From positions 500,129,001 through 500,193,000 of the forward strand of contig CM057453.1 in assembly GCA_016271365.2 (NCBI GenBank): a stretch of 64,000 bases of DNA, read 5' to 3'. Positions 1 to 10,809 of this stretch are shown piece by piece (position 1 is the stretch's first letter; each line of letters begins with the position of its first letter). The stretch comes from Neoceratodus forsteri. Lineage: Eukaryota > Chordata > Ceratodontiformes > Ceratodontidae. The translations under genes were made by a program, and so were the position numbers. The notes under the pieces were generated by a model. The model did no database searches, had not been told where the DNA came from, and saw only the letters and a program-made list of their open reading frames with translations.

Positions 1-780
1 GGTGATTTCAAGAGGACTAGGAAATCAACTTTTGGAATGCAAAACACATTTTGGGCAGGAGTTGAAACTGATAGCTGACACATTCATGATGTGCTTTAAA
101 GAAATGGCTATGTTGAAAATCTGGGGTAAAATATTGAATATTACCAAAGTTACGAGCCTGAATTGCAAAATTCAATGTAGGCTCATAATTTTTATTTTTT
201 TAATATCAAACTTCCAACATAGCCTTCTTATGACCCCACCTCATGAACAAGGGAAGAGAAAATTTTCAACCTCCTATCGAAAGGTGATTTCATTCGGATA
301 TAAAATCACCTTTTGGGATGTTAAAAAAAACATTTTGGCCAGGATTTGAAAAATGACAGCTGTCACATTCATGAGGTGCTGTACAGGTGTGGCAATGTTA
401 TAAATTTGGGGTAAAAATATTGAAAAGTACCAAACTTACGAGGCTGCATTCACATAATTCAGAGTAGGCTCATAACTTTGTTCGTTTTCAATATTTTTAC
501 ACCAAATTTTCAACATAGCCTTCTTATGACCCCACCTCATGAACAAGGGCAGAGACATTTTTTACCTCCTGCCTGAAAGGTGATTTCACTCAGGGACTAC
601 AAAATCACCTTTCGGTACAGATCTGCCTAATAAGAATGCCACTGTTCATGATGTGGGGTCCCACAGAAGGCATGTTGAAAATCTGGGCCAAAAATATGTA
701 GAAATGCCCAAGTTATGGCACTAAGTTCAAAACCCCATTGAAATACACTGAACAGAATACCTGTTTCTTCAGTCCGTGGT
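1..780. repeat. Tandem foldback repeat, ~290-bp period
   Basis: About two and a half units of a 282-296 bp tandem repeat; the recurring start motif aaggtgattt lies at about -1, 281 and 577. Each unit alternates two palindromes. A small one pairs aaaggtgattt with aaatcaccttt (about 280-315 and 575-617). A large one pairs the left arm (catgaggtgctgta to aaaatattgaaa, about 370-436) with the right arm (tttcaatatttttacacc to cacctcatgaac, about 487-546). The third unit decays after about 760. No open frame is preserved. It resembles a foldback DNA transposon or a satellite made of hairpin units; no transposase is visible, so the class is not assigned. Confidence 0.8.
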
Positions 781-839
781 CCAGCTTTGAAGAGAGAAGA
801 GTCTGTGGTCCAGAGAAGATTACGGCGTTTTTTTAACGC

Positions 840-1340
840 GATGGGTAAGGGCCTGGGGGGTGCGAGGTGGTGGGTGGTGAGTGGGAGGGTCGGGTGGTAT
901 TAATCGCCACAAAAGACATCGATGGACGGTTTTCTTTTTACAGGTAAAAAATAAAAGAAAAAGGCAGGACCGAGGATCCCTGATCGCGACACTTGGGGAC
1001 TGGGCACCCCAGTGTCACAGTTATGTTTCTGGGGTGGGCTAGTGGCTGCTGAGAGGAGGGTCGGTGAGTGGAGAAAAAAAAGAAACCGGCATCACCGAAG
1101 ATCCCCAATTGCCATAACTGGGGACTAGGGCACCCCCAGAGTCATAGCCATGCTTCGGGGCCAGAGGGAGGAGGGAAGGTCTGGGGAGAAAAGTTAAAAA
1201 GGCATCAGGGGAGAGCAGGATCGTGTCACTGTGAGATTGGGCACCCCCAGTGTCACTGCTATGTTTCGGGGTGGGGGGATGGGTACTGCAAGGAAGGTCG
1301 GGTGGGGGGGAATTTTTATTTAAAACAAATGTAATTAATA
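840..1340. repeat. GC-rich minisatellite, ~110-125-bp period
   Basis: Three to four diverged tandem units. The anchor gggcacccc-(ag)-gtca...atg-ttc-gggg recurs at about 1003, 1128 and 1239, giving steps of about 125 and 111 bp. Each unit ends in a G-rich stretch (ggtgggtggtgagtggg type) and carries a gatccc(tg/ca)at block upstream of the anchor. Open frames across it are by-products of the low-complexity composition. It directly abuts the 3' end of a CR1 fragment, so it may have grown from flanking sequence or be an independent minisatellite. Confidence 0.7.
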
Positions 1341-1344
1341 AAAT

Positions 1345-1620
1345 ACAGTAGGTGGCGGTCACAGTGGAACACGGCCCACTCTGCCGAAATCTCCCTCCCA
1401 TTAGCCATCTGTTGTGTCCTCTAGTACAGGCCTCCTTATTTTCTTGGAAGAGTTTCTGATTCTGCACTGAGCTGATACCCTTTAGGTATTTAAAGGTTTC
1501 TATCATGTCGCCTCTGTTTCTCTTCTGTTCCAGGGAGTACATGTTTAATTCTTTAAGTCTTGTCTCATAGGGTTCATGGTGGAGGTCCCGAACCATCTTT
1601 GTAACTCTAAAACTTCTCAT
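1345..1620 (-). mobile_element. CR1 LINE 3' fragment (copy F)
   Basis: The minus strand encodes the conserved end of CR1 ORF2: TKMVRDLHHEPYETRLKEL, then LNMYSLEQKRNRGDMIET and FKYLKGI, matching the same segment of the other CR1 copies in this window (for example 5728-6015 and 30008-30286). Only about 90 codons of the reverse-transcriptase C-terminus are left. The rest of ORF2 is missing upstream of 1620, and the usual 8-bp CR1 terminal repeats are not recognisable near 1345. It is an old, truncated, non-functional copy. Confidence 0.8.
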
Positions 1621-2753
1621 TTCATCCAGTGCACTTCATTCATTAGATAATGGACTTATGGACTGCTCCACTCTTGCCTGTATCTAGGCCATTAATGTCC
1701 CCCAGTAGGCATTACCTGACCATGAAGCCTGCTAAAATGGAACTTACTGTTTAAATAAATTAGCACTTGTAGTTATGATAGGGTGGACCAATTCACAGAA
1801 AGTATAAACCCTCCGAAGCAAGCACACTGTTTAGTAACGGTAGCACAACAAAGTAGTGAAGTCTTTTTAGTGGATCAATTTGGGCGACTCCAATACGGCA
1901 ACTGTGTTTTCAGTGATCGTGTCTTTACAGCAACTGTTATTAGCAACAACTGTGTTTTCAGGATACTCAGAGTCAATGTGCGACTCGGAGTTAGAATTTA
2001 ATAGATGGGGAGTTTGGGGGGCACAGCCCCTCTGCAAAACAATGGAACCAGTCCTACCTTAATTGTGTGATTACTGCCAGCCGCTATCGATATCGATGCC
2101 CTGCAAAAGTGTACACGGTAGCTCAGAGAACTTCAGACAGTACCTCTCAGGTGGTACTAAAGGGCACCGCTGGTGCCCCAGATGCTGTGGGTGGTACGCT
2201 GCCGGACATTCAAGTGATGAGGTAGACGGTACAAAGGGTCCACCAGTCGGAGCGGATTGCTCCTGTGAACCTGTCCACCAGGAATATTTAGGCAGTTTGG
2301 CATACAAATCTGACCTACAGTTTATAAGTATGTGCTGAAATGTGCGTCACTGATATTGGCAATCGCTGTAATTTGCGTCGCTATTATTATTTCACTGCAA
2401 TTGTGTGCGCTGTAATTGAATCGCTGAAATCACATGGAGCCTTTAGTAACAGAACCAGCTCCACTCTGCTGACCTTTGAACAGGTATCACCAAACTGGAG
2501 GCTTCCTGCAACATCACAAGAAAAAAAGCAAACCATGTTTCACTACCAGAATTCTAAGCAACACTGCCATGGGGAAGAATCTTCTGGCACTGTAGACAGG
2601 AACAATTACATGAGGTGAGATGGAGAGGGTAAAAATGCAGGCAAGCAGGAACTACAAGGGAGCCAAAACAGCATCCAGGGGAGCTAGGCTGACAACATAC
2701 AGCACACTAAATTATAAAGGAAGGCCACTGCTCAACTAACAGAACCCCTCTTA
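1621..2753. other. No gene recognised
   Basis: AT-balanced sequence with only short open frames and no recognisable protein motif. Around 1900-1960 and 2340-2430 there are loose repeats of tgtgttttcag-like and attgtgtgcgctgtaattg-like words, suggesting decayed simple or dispersed repeats. The stretch at 2090-2330 has a higher GC content but no family resemblance that I can name. Confidence 0.5.
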
Positions 2754-3210
2754 GTGTCAGCGTGGCTCAGTTGGTAGCACATCCGCCTCTGGACCAGAAG
2801 ATCGTGGGTTCTCGTCCCACACCGGGATTGGACTTGCACCTAAAAATCGCTGGCATCCGAGTGCAGTATTGGGGGGTGCTGTACTGCTGGGGTGTGCCGT
2901 CCTTCGGATGAGACGTTAAAAACCGAGGTCCCTTCTACCCATCCTGGTGTTGTCCTGGTGGGTGTCCAGGTGGAAGTAAAAGAACCCAGAGCACTCTTCT
3001 GCAAAGGTAGGGAACATTCCCGGTGTCCTGTCCAACATTCCCTTCCCATAAACTGGTTCATACAGTACCCAGGCTGTGTGTGGTGATGATGTGCGATATG
3101 GCCGACACCACACATTCAGTCACTTCACTACCAGTCTAGCATTGCTTGTAAAGTGCTTTGGATGTATGAAAAGCGCTATATAAATACTGATTCTTCTTCT
3201 TCTTCTTCTT
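2754..3210 (+). mobile_element. tRNA-derived SINE with L2-type tail
   Basis: The head is a tRNA-like Pol III promoter: A box tggctcagttgg at 2763-2774 and B box ggttctcgtcc at 2808-2818, with correct spacing for a tRNA. A central domain follows, including the block ccttcggatgagacgtt (about 2901-2917). The 3' end, gtaaagtgctttgg...aaaagcgctatataaata (about 3148-3186), resembles the 3' ends of L2-clade LINEs that mobilise such SINEs, and is followed by a (ttc)n tail at 3191-3210. It is not a functional tRNA gene because the acceptor stem and cloverleaf are not closed. An L2-type reverse-transcriptase fragment exists elsewhere in the window (12640-13017). Confidence 0.85.
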
Positions 3211-3569
3211 AGCTGAGGGGTGGCTTTCCTTTATAAAAAACATTGCTTTAACTTATAAAAAATGTTCTGAAAATGCCCTATAAACTAGAATGGGACATGT
3301 CCCCACTCTCCCTGGTTAGACACCATAAAACATCTGAGTGCGGGTGGGGCTGGTGGACGGGAAGTGGAAGGGATCAGGAGGCCGTTGGTTTATCGAGAGT
3401 TATGATCCCCCACAAAGGACTTATAGAAAACTAAAATTTTATTCTGGAAAGAACTAGGGCAGTCATAAGGTAATGGGCTAGTATAAAGCCCATAATAAAA
3501 TCTTTAAAGTTTACTTTAAGGGAGATTTCTAATTTAACTGAACCTTACAGCTGCTGTCTTTCGGAGTTC
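3211..3569. other. No gene recognised
   Basis: Short spacer of mixed composition between the SINE tail and the L1-like element. It contains short repeats of an ataaaaaa(c/t)att type word at about 3232-3265 and no open frame of note. The boundary with the L1-like 5' UTR is not sharp. Confidence 0.4.
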
Positions 3570-5364
3570 AGGGACCCAATCAAGGTTTCTTAGAGAACCT
3601 GCAGACATAACTGGAAATCATTTGCACCTGTTGGGCTTGCCAGATTGCTGATGCGGCAGAAGTAATGTCTAGAAGCAAACCAATATTTTGAAATAGCAAC
3701 AGGAAACTGCAGGGTATGGTTATAATAGCGGTGACTCTGACATGGCTGACTTCTGACAAGGCTGTATAAAATAGTTTAAGTTCAACAGGACTGGGGGGGC
3801 GCTGTTGAGCAGCGATCTGGCAAGACGTGCCTAGAGACAGCTCTGTACATCCCGCAGATAAAATCTCTTTAAAATAACCAATAAGTAGGATGAAAGTGAT
3901 CAGGAGGTCCAGATTTGAATTGGTGAACATTTTTGGAATCAGCAGATACCAAACTTATCCATGGGTCGGAACCAGAAAATGATTGGCGGAGCAACGAAAA
4001 CTTCGGCGGCTATACCAGATCAGGTCGCTACCGCTCTATCGACAGTGAGATCGGAGCCCCCTTGGAAAGCCCTGCAATCCTCTATCCAGGCTATCGATTT
4101 AAAAGTTAAGTCCATTCTCCAGCAGTTCATAGAGCAGGATGCTAAGATTAATGTGGCATTGAAAACTGCGACGATGGCAGAGAAATCAGTGACTCATGCA
4201 CTAGCCACAACTGCTAAATTAACCCAAGAGAATGCCCAACTACGTTACAGACTAGAGGCCCTAGAGAATTCAATCCAGGCCTCTCACGTGAGAATTATTG
4301 GGCTACCTGAGGGGACTGAAGGGGCTGAAATGCTAACTTTCTTGAAATCCTGGCCCCAGAAGTACTGAACTTACCAACGAAGTTTATTTACCGACCACCT
4401 CTACAAAGCCTTTTGGATTACACTCGGTCTGCTGGTCCATGCGAGATGCACCAAGGGTGATTCTGTTGATTACGGCCAGTTCTTCCATTAGGGAAATAAT
4501 CCTGCAAGCAAGAACAACAGAGGGGTTATCCTTTGAAGGAGCTATGGTTCATTAGTTCCGACCTTCCTTTGCCACTCCGCTCAAGGAGGAAAACATCTGA
4601 TGCTGTTCAGGCCAGGCTGAGCAGCCTGGGGTCTCCCTCCCTTTGATGCCAGCCAGGCTCCGAATTCACTATGGAGGCGCCGTTCCAATTTAGCGACCAG
4701 TTGAAGCTGGGAAGAAAGTAGAGGCCATAGCTAGAATTTCAAATCTTGGAGGGACAACGGTCTGAAGAATCGAATGAAGAGATCTGAGTTGGAGCTGGTT
4801 TGGGACTTTAAAGCATTGAGTTTAAGTATTTTTTGGAATCTGTTGTTTCTGCTTATAAAATATGGGATAGGATATTTCTGGTCTAGTTGGGGTCTTATAA
4901 ATTAATATTTCTTTGCTAAGAAATTTAAAGTTATGTACTAGCTTATCGACAGGGACCCACATGCTCAGACCATTTTGTTAAAATCCTTGACTTCTGGTTG
5001 CAGATTCCTAATATGTACGATGGGTAGTACAGGCAGTTTTCTTAGGCACTAAATATGTAAGGGTAACCATTTTGGACTAGGCGACACATCAACACTGGTT
5101 GCTGAGTCATGGGCATTTTAGGTTAAAATATTTTGGACTTGTACCCCAAAAGCCATAGATGGCTGTAGCTATTTAGTTTCTACCAATGATCTTGAAAAAA
5201 TACATTACGTTTTACCCCCATTGCCTAACTCAATTCTGTGTAGGTTTACAATTCTTATATACATTGGATGTATCTGTATGTTTTTATTACTGTGATGCCT
5301 TACAGACGATTGTTCTCTATGTAATTGCCTTTTTCAAAAGCAATAAACAAAGTAAAAAAAAAAA
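3570..5364 (+). mobile_element. L1-like element with ORF1 but no ORF2 (half-L1)
   Basis: An L1-type ORF1 pseudogene (3961-4755) is followed by about 600 bp of non-coding sequence, a polyadenylation signal aataaa at 5342-5347 and an A-run at 5354-5364. No ORF2 endonuclease or reverse transcriptase lies between ORF1 and the tail, although about 4 kb would be expected. The layout 5' UTR, ORF1, 3' UTR, poly(A) is that of HAL1-like half-L1 elements known from mammals. Alternatively it could be one copy with an internal deletion; a single copy cannot separate the two. The 5' boundary is approximate. Confidence 0.65.
3961..4755 (+). pseudogene. L1-type ORF1 RNA-binding protein, broken
   Basis: The open part (3961-4368, 135 codons) begins MGRNQKM. 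It has a heptad-rich helical region (about residues 35-105) and then the L1 ORF1 signature LENSIQASHVRIIGLPEGTE, the junction of coiled coil and RRM domain. After a stop at 4366 the reading continues in other frames with recognisable pieces of the RRM and C-terminal domain up to the segment around 4650-4755 (RIHYGGA-like, then ARISNLGGTTV). In L1 this protein trimerises and packages the RNA. Stops and frameshifts make this copy non-functional. Confidence 0.75.
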
Positions 5365-5558
5365 TTCAACAGGGGCATTCAGTAATGTTAAATAAAATAC
5401 CATACTGATGGGCTGGCCCACCACCGCAGCGGCAGGGCATCCATCTGTGGCGCTGACATAGAAACATATACTGAGGGCAGATAAGGAATGCTTGGACCAC
5501 CTAGTCCGCCCATTTCCCTACCTACAGGATAAGTTGCAGATCCTAGTTAACCAACAGC

Positions 5559-7460
5559 CTATTTCTTCCTACCCCCCAAAAGAATTGCCTTATGTCTGTC
5601 CCATGCATTCTTGAATTCTCCCACAGTTTTAGACCCCACAACCACCTCAGGAAGGCTGTTCCATCGTCCACCACCACCTTCTCTAGAAACAATACTTCTC
5701 ACAGTGCCCCTGAGCCATCCTCTATCTTCAAATTGTGTCCCCTTGTTCTTGCACATCTCTTTTCTGAAAGATGCTACCCTCTTGGACTTTGTTGATTCCA
5801 CTGAGGTACTTGAGAGTTTCTATCATGTCCCCCCTCTCCTTCCTTTCCTCAAAGGTATACATATTAAGCTCCTTTAGTCTCTCCTTGTATGGCTTCTCTT
5901 GCAGACCCTGCACCATTTTAGTTGCCCTCCTCTGGACTGCCTCCATCTTGTCTACGTCCTTGCGGAGATGGGGTCTCCAGAACTGGATGCAGTACTCCAG
6001 ATGGGGTCTCACCAACTGTCTGTATAGAGGGATAACAACTTCCTGTTTTCTGCTGGTGATGCCCTCTCCCTATACTTCCCAGTATCCACCCAGCCCTCCC
6101 TACTGCCTTCTCACACTGCTTGCTAACCTTAAGGTCATCTGATATGAGTACCCCCAGGTCCCTTTCCATTTTTGTTCTTGTTACTATTATCTCCCCCTCC
6201 CCCGTTGTAATCTTCCCCATGGTTTTTGTTTCCCAGGAGCATTATTTTGCACTTCTTTGCATTGAATCCAAGCTGCCATACTTCTGACCATTCCTCCAAC
6301 CTTACCAAGTCCCTTCTCATCCATTCCATGCCTCCATGTGTATCAACCCTGTTGCAGATCTTTGTATCATCTGCAAAGAGGCATACTTTTTCTGTCAGTC
6401 CCTCTGCAATGTCACTTATAAAGACATTAAAAAGGACTGGACCCAGTACTGAACCCTGCGGTACCCCCACTAGTAACCCCTCTTTCTTCAGAGTGGACTC
6501 CATTAGTAATTACCTTCTGTGTCCTGTTGTCCAGCCAGTGTTTTACCCAGGCTACCACCCTGGGGCCCACTCCCAAGCTGGTTAATTTGATTATTAATCT
6601 TTTGTGTGGGACTGTGTCAAATACCTTGCTAAAGTCTAGGTAGGCCATGTCCACAGCCCCTCCCTGGTCTACTACTTTGGTCACCCAGTCAAAGAAATCA
6701 ATTAGATTTGTCTGACATGACCTTCCCGCTGTGAACCCATGCTGCCTTGGGTCCTGTGCCCACTGGCCTCTAGGTGCTCAACAATTCTTTCCTTCAGAAG
6801 TGATTCCATCACTTTCCTACCACACAGAGGTCAAAATGACAGGTCTGTAGTTTCCTGCCTCTGTCTTGGTCCCACTTTTGTGAAGGGGAATCACATCCGC
6901 CTTCCTCCAGTCCTCAGGTACCACACCATCCTCCCATGATTTGTTAAAAAGGGTAGTCAGTTGGGTCACTAGTTCTCCCCTTAACTCTTTTAGAATTCTG
7001 GGGTGAATTCCGTCAGGCCCCATTGCTTTGTCCACCTTCCGTTTTAGGAGTTCTTTCAGAACCCTTTCTTCTGTGAAAGGACTGGGATCGACCCTCCTAT
7101 CAAGAGTGCTTCTGTTAATTGGATTAGGCACTTCCCCCTCCTCTTTTGTGAATACTAAGCAGAAATATTCATTCGGTGTCCCTGCTTTTTCACTGTCCCT
7201 CTCTGCCCACTCACCATCCTTTCTATTCAGCCTCACTATTCCTCCCTTTGTCTTTCTACGCTACCTGATGTACCTATAAAAGGTTTTATCCCCCTTCTTA
7301 ACCGAGTTGGCTATCTTTTCCTCAGTTTGGGCCTTTGCTATTCTGACTTCCCTCCCTGCTTCCTTCTGCCTTAACTGGTACAGTTCTCTGTCCTGCTCCT
7401 TCTGTGTCTCCTTATACTTCCAAAATGCTATCTTTTTCTCCCTAACCTTCCCCGCCACCT
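5559..7460 (-). pseudogene. CR1 ORF2 reverse transcriptase (copy A), broken
   Basis: Reading the minus strand from 7460: a basic linker (KVREKKIAFWKYKETQKEQ), then the RT fingers signature KAMGPDGIHPRILKEL (about 7030-6980) and NYRPVILTSV (about 6830). The palm D motif is AYLDFSKVFDTVPH (about 6640), then [19 protein letters not shown] (about 6450) and the catalytic FADDTKI (about 6375), and finally the C-terminal [20 protein letters not shown] (about 5860). The enzyme would copy CR1 RNA at a nicked target. At least five frame changes separate these blocks, so no intact protein can be made. Confidence 0.88.
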
Positions 7461-7488
7461 CTTTTGAGAACCATAGTGGCTTTTTCTT

Positions 7489-8399
7489 TCATTTTGATTT
7501 GTTTATTTGCTTCACACAAAGGCTTGTTGCCTCTGTGATGGCAGTTTTGATGTTTCCCTGTTGTTGCTCCACCCCTCCTTCTAGCCTGTTTGCTAGTGCT
7601 TTTCTAAGGCACTCTCCCATCTTGCCAAAGTCAGCCCTTCTGAAGTCCAGTACCCTCACTTTTGTATGGCTTGACTCTGTAGCTGAGTTTATCATAAACC
7701 ACACTGTTTGATGGTCACTTGCTCCCAGATGGCTACCCACTTCTAGATCTGAGATCCTCTCACTGTCCCCATTTGAGAGTACGAGGTCTAAGATTGCTCC
7801 CTTACGAGTGGGTTTCAAAACTGGCTGTCTGAGGCATGCCACCTGTAGGGCATCGAGAATGGCACTGCTTTTGGATGTGGCTGCAGCAAAGGTGCTCCAG
7901 TTAACATCTGGCATATTCAGGTCCGCCATCAACAGTATCTCCCCTTTCTCTGCCATCCTTAGGATGCCTTCTGCCATATCCTTGTCCATTCCCTCTCCCT
8001 GAAATGGGGGTCTGTATACAACCCCTGTGTGGATTGTGGTGCCATTTCCATTCTCTAAGTTGACCCACAGTGCCTCCTCTCCTCCTGTTTACTCTTTTGT
8101 TCTGTTGCTTTTATCCTCCTCACATAGAGAGCTACCTCCCTGTCTCTCCTAGGTTGTGTACCTGGCATGCTAACATCCCAGTCATGGTTCTCTGTGTACC
8201 ATGTTTCTGTGACTGCTACAATATCCAAGCATCCCTCTTCCATTAAGGCCACAAGTTCAAGGAGCTTGTTACCCAGACTACGGGCATTGGTACTCATTAC
8301 CCTCCATTTCTTGATGGCCTTACCCCTTTTTGCCCCATCCCTGTCCTTACTGCCTTTGTCATTTTCTCCATTTACCCCTGCCCTTCTCCCTATCGACAT
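7489..8399 (-). pseudogene. CR1 ORF2 endonuclease domain (copy A), broken
   Basis: AP-endonuclease-like domain at the N-terminus of ORF2. Visible blocks are MSTNARSLGNKLLELVALME (8290-8230), VTETWYTENHDWDVSMPGT, a frame change near 8055, ADLNMPDVNWS (about 7925; the family usually has GDxNMP), TRKGAILDLVLSN (about 7800), and the catalytic block LGASDHQTVWF (about 7725), which holds the conserved SDH. In CR1 this domain nicks target DNA to prime reverse transcription. The separating frameshift and the missing central part make it non-functional. Confidence 0.88.
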
Positions 8400-8489
8400 C
8401 TCTATCTTGATGTTTACCTCACTTACTACCCTGATTTTTTTTTTGGGGGCGAGGATTTCCCTGTTCCTTTCCAGTACCTCCCCCCTTGG

Positions 8490-9376
8490 CTAGTTTAAAT
8501 GCTTGCCAATGAAGCATTTAAACCTATCACCTAGGATCCTGGTTCCCTCCTGGATAGATGCAGACCATCACGCCAGTATAGGCCTGCATCACTCCAAGTG
8601 GACCTCCAGTCCCCAATAAAGCCAAATCCTGAGCTCTGCACCAGTTTTCAACCACTGATTGAATCCCATGGTGTACAACACCTTGTCTCATCCATGCCAC
8701 AGACAGGCAGCACCTCGAGAGAAGGTTACCGTGCGTATTTCTTGTCTAAGACCCCTCCCCAACTCCACAAACTCTTCCTGCACTGCTCTGATCTCTTTCT
8801 CAGCCAGGTCATTTGTCCCTGGTGGACAATGGCATCCAGCTCCCTCCCCATGCAGCTGCTCCAGCGATCCTGAGGATCTGCCCTGTCCCTCCAAGCCATG
8901 GCGCCAGGCAGGCACCCTCCCTCTCCCTTCCTCCCCAGTTCTACCCCCTAACTATGGAGTCCCCACCAGGAGTTGTTTCCTTCCCTTTGGGTCCCATGCC
9001 ACCCTCCTGTGGGCCTCCTTTGTGGAGGTTCCCAGCATCCTCCTTGGTCTCCACTCGGGTGCCTCCATAGAGGAACCACACTTTGCCAGAAGCGGCATAT
9101 GAACTGTGGAGAGGTACAACTGGAGGGATGTGCCTCTGTTCCACCACCCTCACCCTCCCTGAGCCCACTTGGTCCAACGCTCCTCTTTCTTGGCAACCTC
9201 TGAGGCAACGGCAGTGGCCCTGGTGGTCCCTGAGTGGGAGAGGAGGTCCCCCAAATCCTGGCCAACTCAGCCTGGAGATGAGCAACCTCCTCCCTTAGCC
9301 TAGAGAGGTGCCTGCAGATGGGACAACACTGCATCCTCCAGAATGTCTCCCGGGAAGACTGCTGCTCCACAGCCAC
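8490..9376 (-). pseudogene. CR1 ORF1 with Cys motif, coiled coil and SGNH esterase (copy A)
   Basis: The minus strand from 9376 starts MAVEQQSSRE, then CCPICRHLSRLREEVAHL, a CxxC motif leading into a leucine-spaced coil. A Pro/Gly-rich linker follows, then esterase block pieces: GTNDLAEKEIRA (about 8820, the GxND block that carries an oxyanion-hole Asn) and GFGFIGDWRSTW with DGLHLS (about 8580-8530, the C-terminal Asp-x-x-His block). ORF1 esterase domains are established for CR1. The serine-containing N-terminal GDS block is not intact here, and several frame changes occur. Confidence 0.8.
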
Positions 9377-9780
9377 TGCACTGCACCACTCCCATCATTA
9401 TTTCTGGCCGCTTAACTATTGTTTGGAATACTTACTCTTTCCTCTGTTTATTTATTTTTTTTTACTTTTGTTTTATTTTTATTTTTTCTCACTACTTATT
9501 TACTGCTTCTGTGCCCTTTAAGCTCCTGACCTTCCTGTTCTGAGACAAGAAGTTCCTATATTTCTCAGTAGTCTCCTTACTTGCTCAGAGTCAGACCTCC
9601 AGCTGCTAGGGGGGATGGAGTGCTACTCTTTTCCTTCTAGGATGGTGAGTCTTATGTGGCTCTGTGATCACTCACTTCCTGCTCCCAAACAGGAAGTTCC
9701 TGTTGTCAGTCAAATCCTGTGCCTATAAAAGTAGAACTGGCTTAGGGTGGGGGTTGGAGGGGAAGGAAGGAGGGCAATAC

Positions 9781-10430
9781 AGTCCCAGTAGAGAAGTATA
9801 GTTATAACAGCAGCTCTTTCTTCTTGGTGTTCTCTGCCTGTTCTCTTGCAGAAGCTATCTAGGGCAGTTTTTAAATCTGGCTTTAACCTGGCTTCCTTCT
9901 AGCTAAGCCACTCCCCCTACTTCACAGCTCTTTCTACACTTAGTTAATTGCACAGATAACAATTCCCTTCAGCTACCTGAGACAAACACCTAGATAACTG
10001 CACAGATAACAATTCACTTCAGCTAACTCAGACAAACACACTAACTTGTTTTTTGTTTTGTTTTTACCCTAAATTGAAGGTCCCAGTAGTAGAGTTCTAG
10101 TTTTTTAGTCCCAGTTGAGAAGTATAGTTATAACAGTAGCTCCTTCTTCTTGGTGTTCTCTGCCTGTTCTCTGGCAGAAGCTATCTAGGGCAGTTTTTAA
10201 ATCTGGCTCTAATCTGGCTTTCTTCTAGCTAAGCCACTCCCCCTACTTCACAACTCTTTCTACACTTAGTTAATTGCCCAGACAACAATTCCCTTCGGCC
10301 ACCTGAGACAAACACCTAGATAACTGCACAGATAACAATTTACTTCAGACAACTCAGACAAACACACTAACTTTTTTTTGTTTTGTTTTGTTTTTACCCT
10401 AAATTGAAGGTCCCAGCAGCAGAGTTCTAC
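9781..10430 (-). promoter_or_regulatory. Two tandem ~325-bp 5'-UTR units of CR1 copy A
   Basis: Two direct repeats, 9781-10106 and 10107-10430, are about 90% alike by eye. Both run (plus strand) from agtcccag(t)-gagaagtatag to the tagagttcta word at the far end. They lie directly upstream (minus-strand sense) of the unique CR1 leader, which begins gtattgccctcc. Each unit contains a T-rich tract, a pair of near-identical acagataacaatt words and ctagctaagccactccccc. The position matches the tandem promoter monomers of rodent L1, so a promoter role is inferred, not shown. CR1 copy C has related units at 25931-26310. Confidence 0.75.
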
Positions 10431-10809
10431 TTCTCCTGGGTTCGGGGACGGCATCGGGTGTCGGAAGGCTGGCCGGGGAGAGAAGGGTTGAGCGTCTCAG
10501 GGACTGTTCTCCTTCTCCAGAGGGAAGAGTGTCTGGCACAATGAGGACCTCTGGCGGAAGCTGGGGCTCCCGCTGCACCCAGCAACACACGTCAGGGGGC
10601 AGGGCGGATGCTGGCATCATTGCACATCCCCACCCCCAAGGAAAAATAGCTGCAAAAAAACTGCTGGCCACTAATGACAGCCCCCTGCTTCCACCGCTGC
10701 TCCCGCTCAGAACATAGTCAGCCGGGGGGGGGGGCGCTCCCACGACCCCGCCGTTGGGGGGGGGCAAGCCAGGGCTAGAAACACGTGTTTCCTGGAGGGG
10801 AATGCCTGC
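10431..10809. other. GC-rich spacer, no gene recognised
   Basis: This stretch between the 5' end of CR1 copy A and the 3' inverted repeat of DIRS-1 is about 60% G+C, with G-runs at about 10722-10760. Short open frames exist on both strands but have no motif I recognise. It may be the remaining host flank or an older repeat. Confidence 0.45.

Larger units (their letters stand above)
5456..10430 (-). mobile_element. CR1 LINE, near full length (copy A)
   Basis: Read on the minus strand, the copy has tandem 5'-UTR units (10430-9781), a unique 5' UTR (9780-9380), ORF1 with an esterase domain (9376-8490), ORF2 endonuclease (8399-7489) and reverse transcriptase (7460-5559), and a 3' end near 5456 matching the CR1 terminus gtttctatg. 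Its length of about 5.0 kb is close to that of complete CR1. ORF2 is cut into at least nine frames by indels and stops. It belongs to the same subfamily as copy C (25905-30577): the endonuclease, esterase and 5'-UTR units align throughout. No clear target duplication was found. Confidence 0.88.

Noticed and set aside
2754..2830. Functional tRNA gene
   Set aside because: A and B boxes are present, but the stems do not close and the sequence continues into a SINE body and tail.
10399..10767. Pro/Ser-rich minus-strand gene of 122 codons
   Set aside because: The GC-rich composition keeps frames open; there is no motif and no conservation with other copies.
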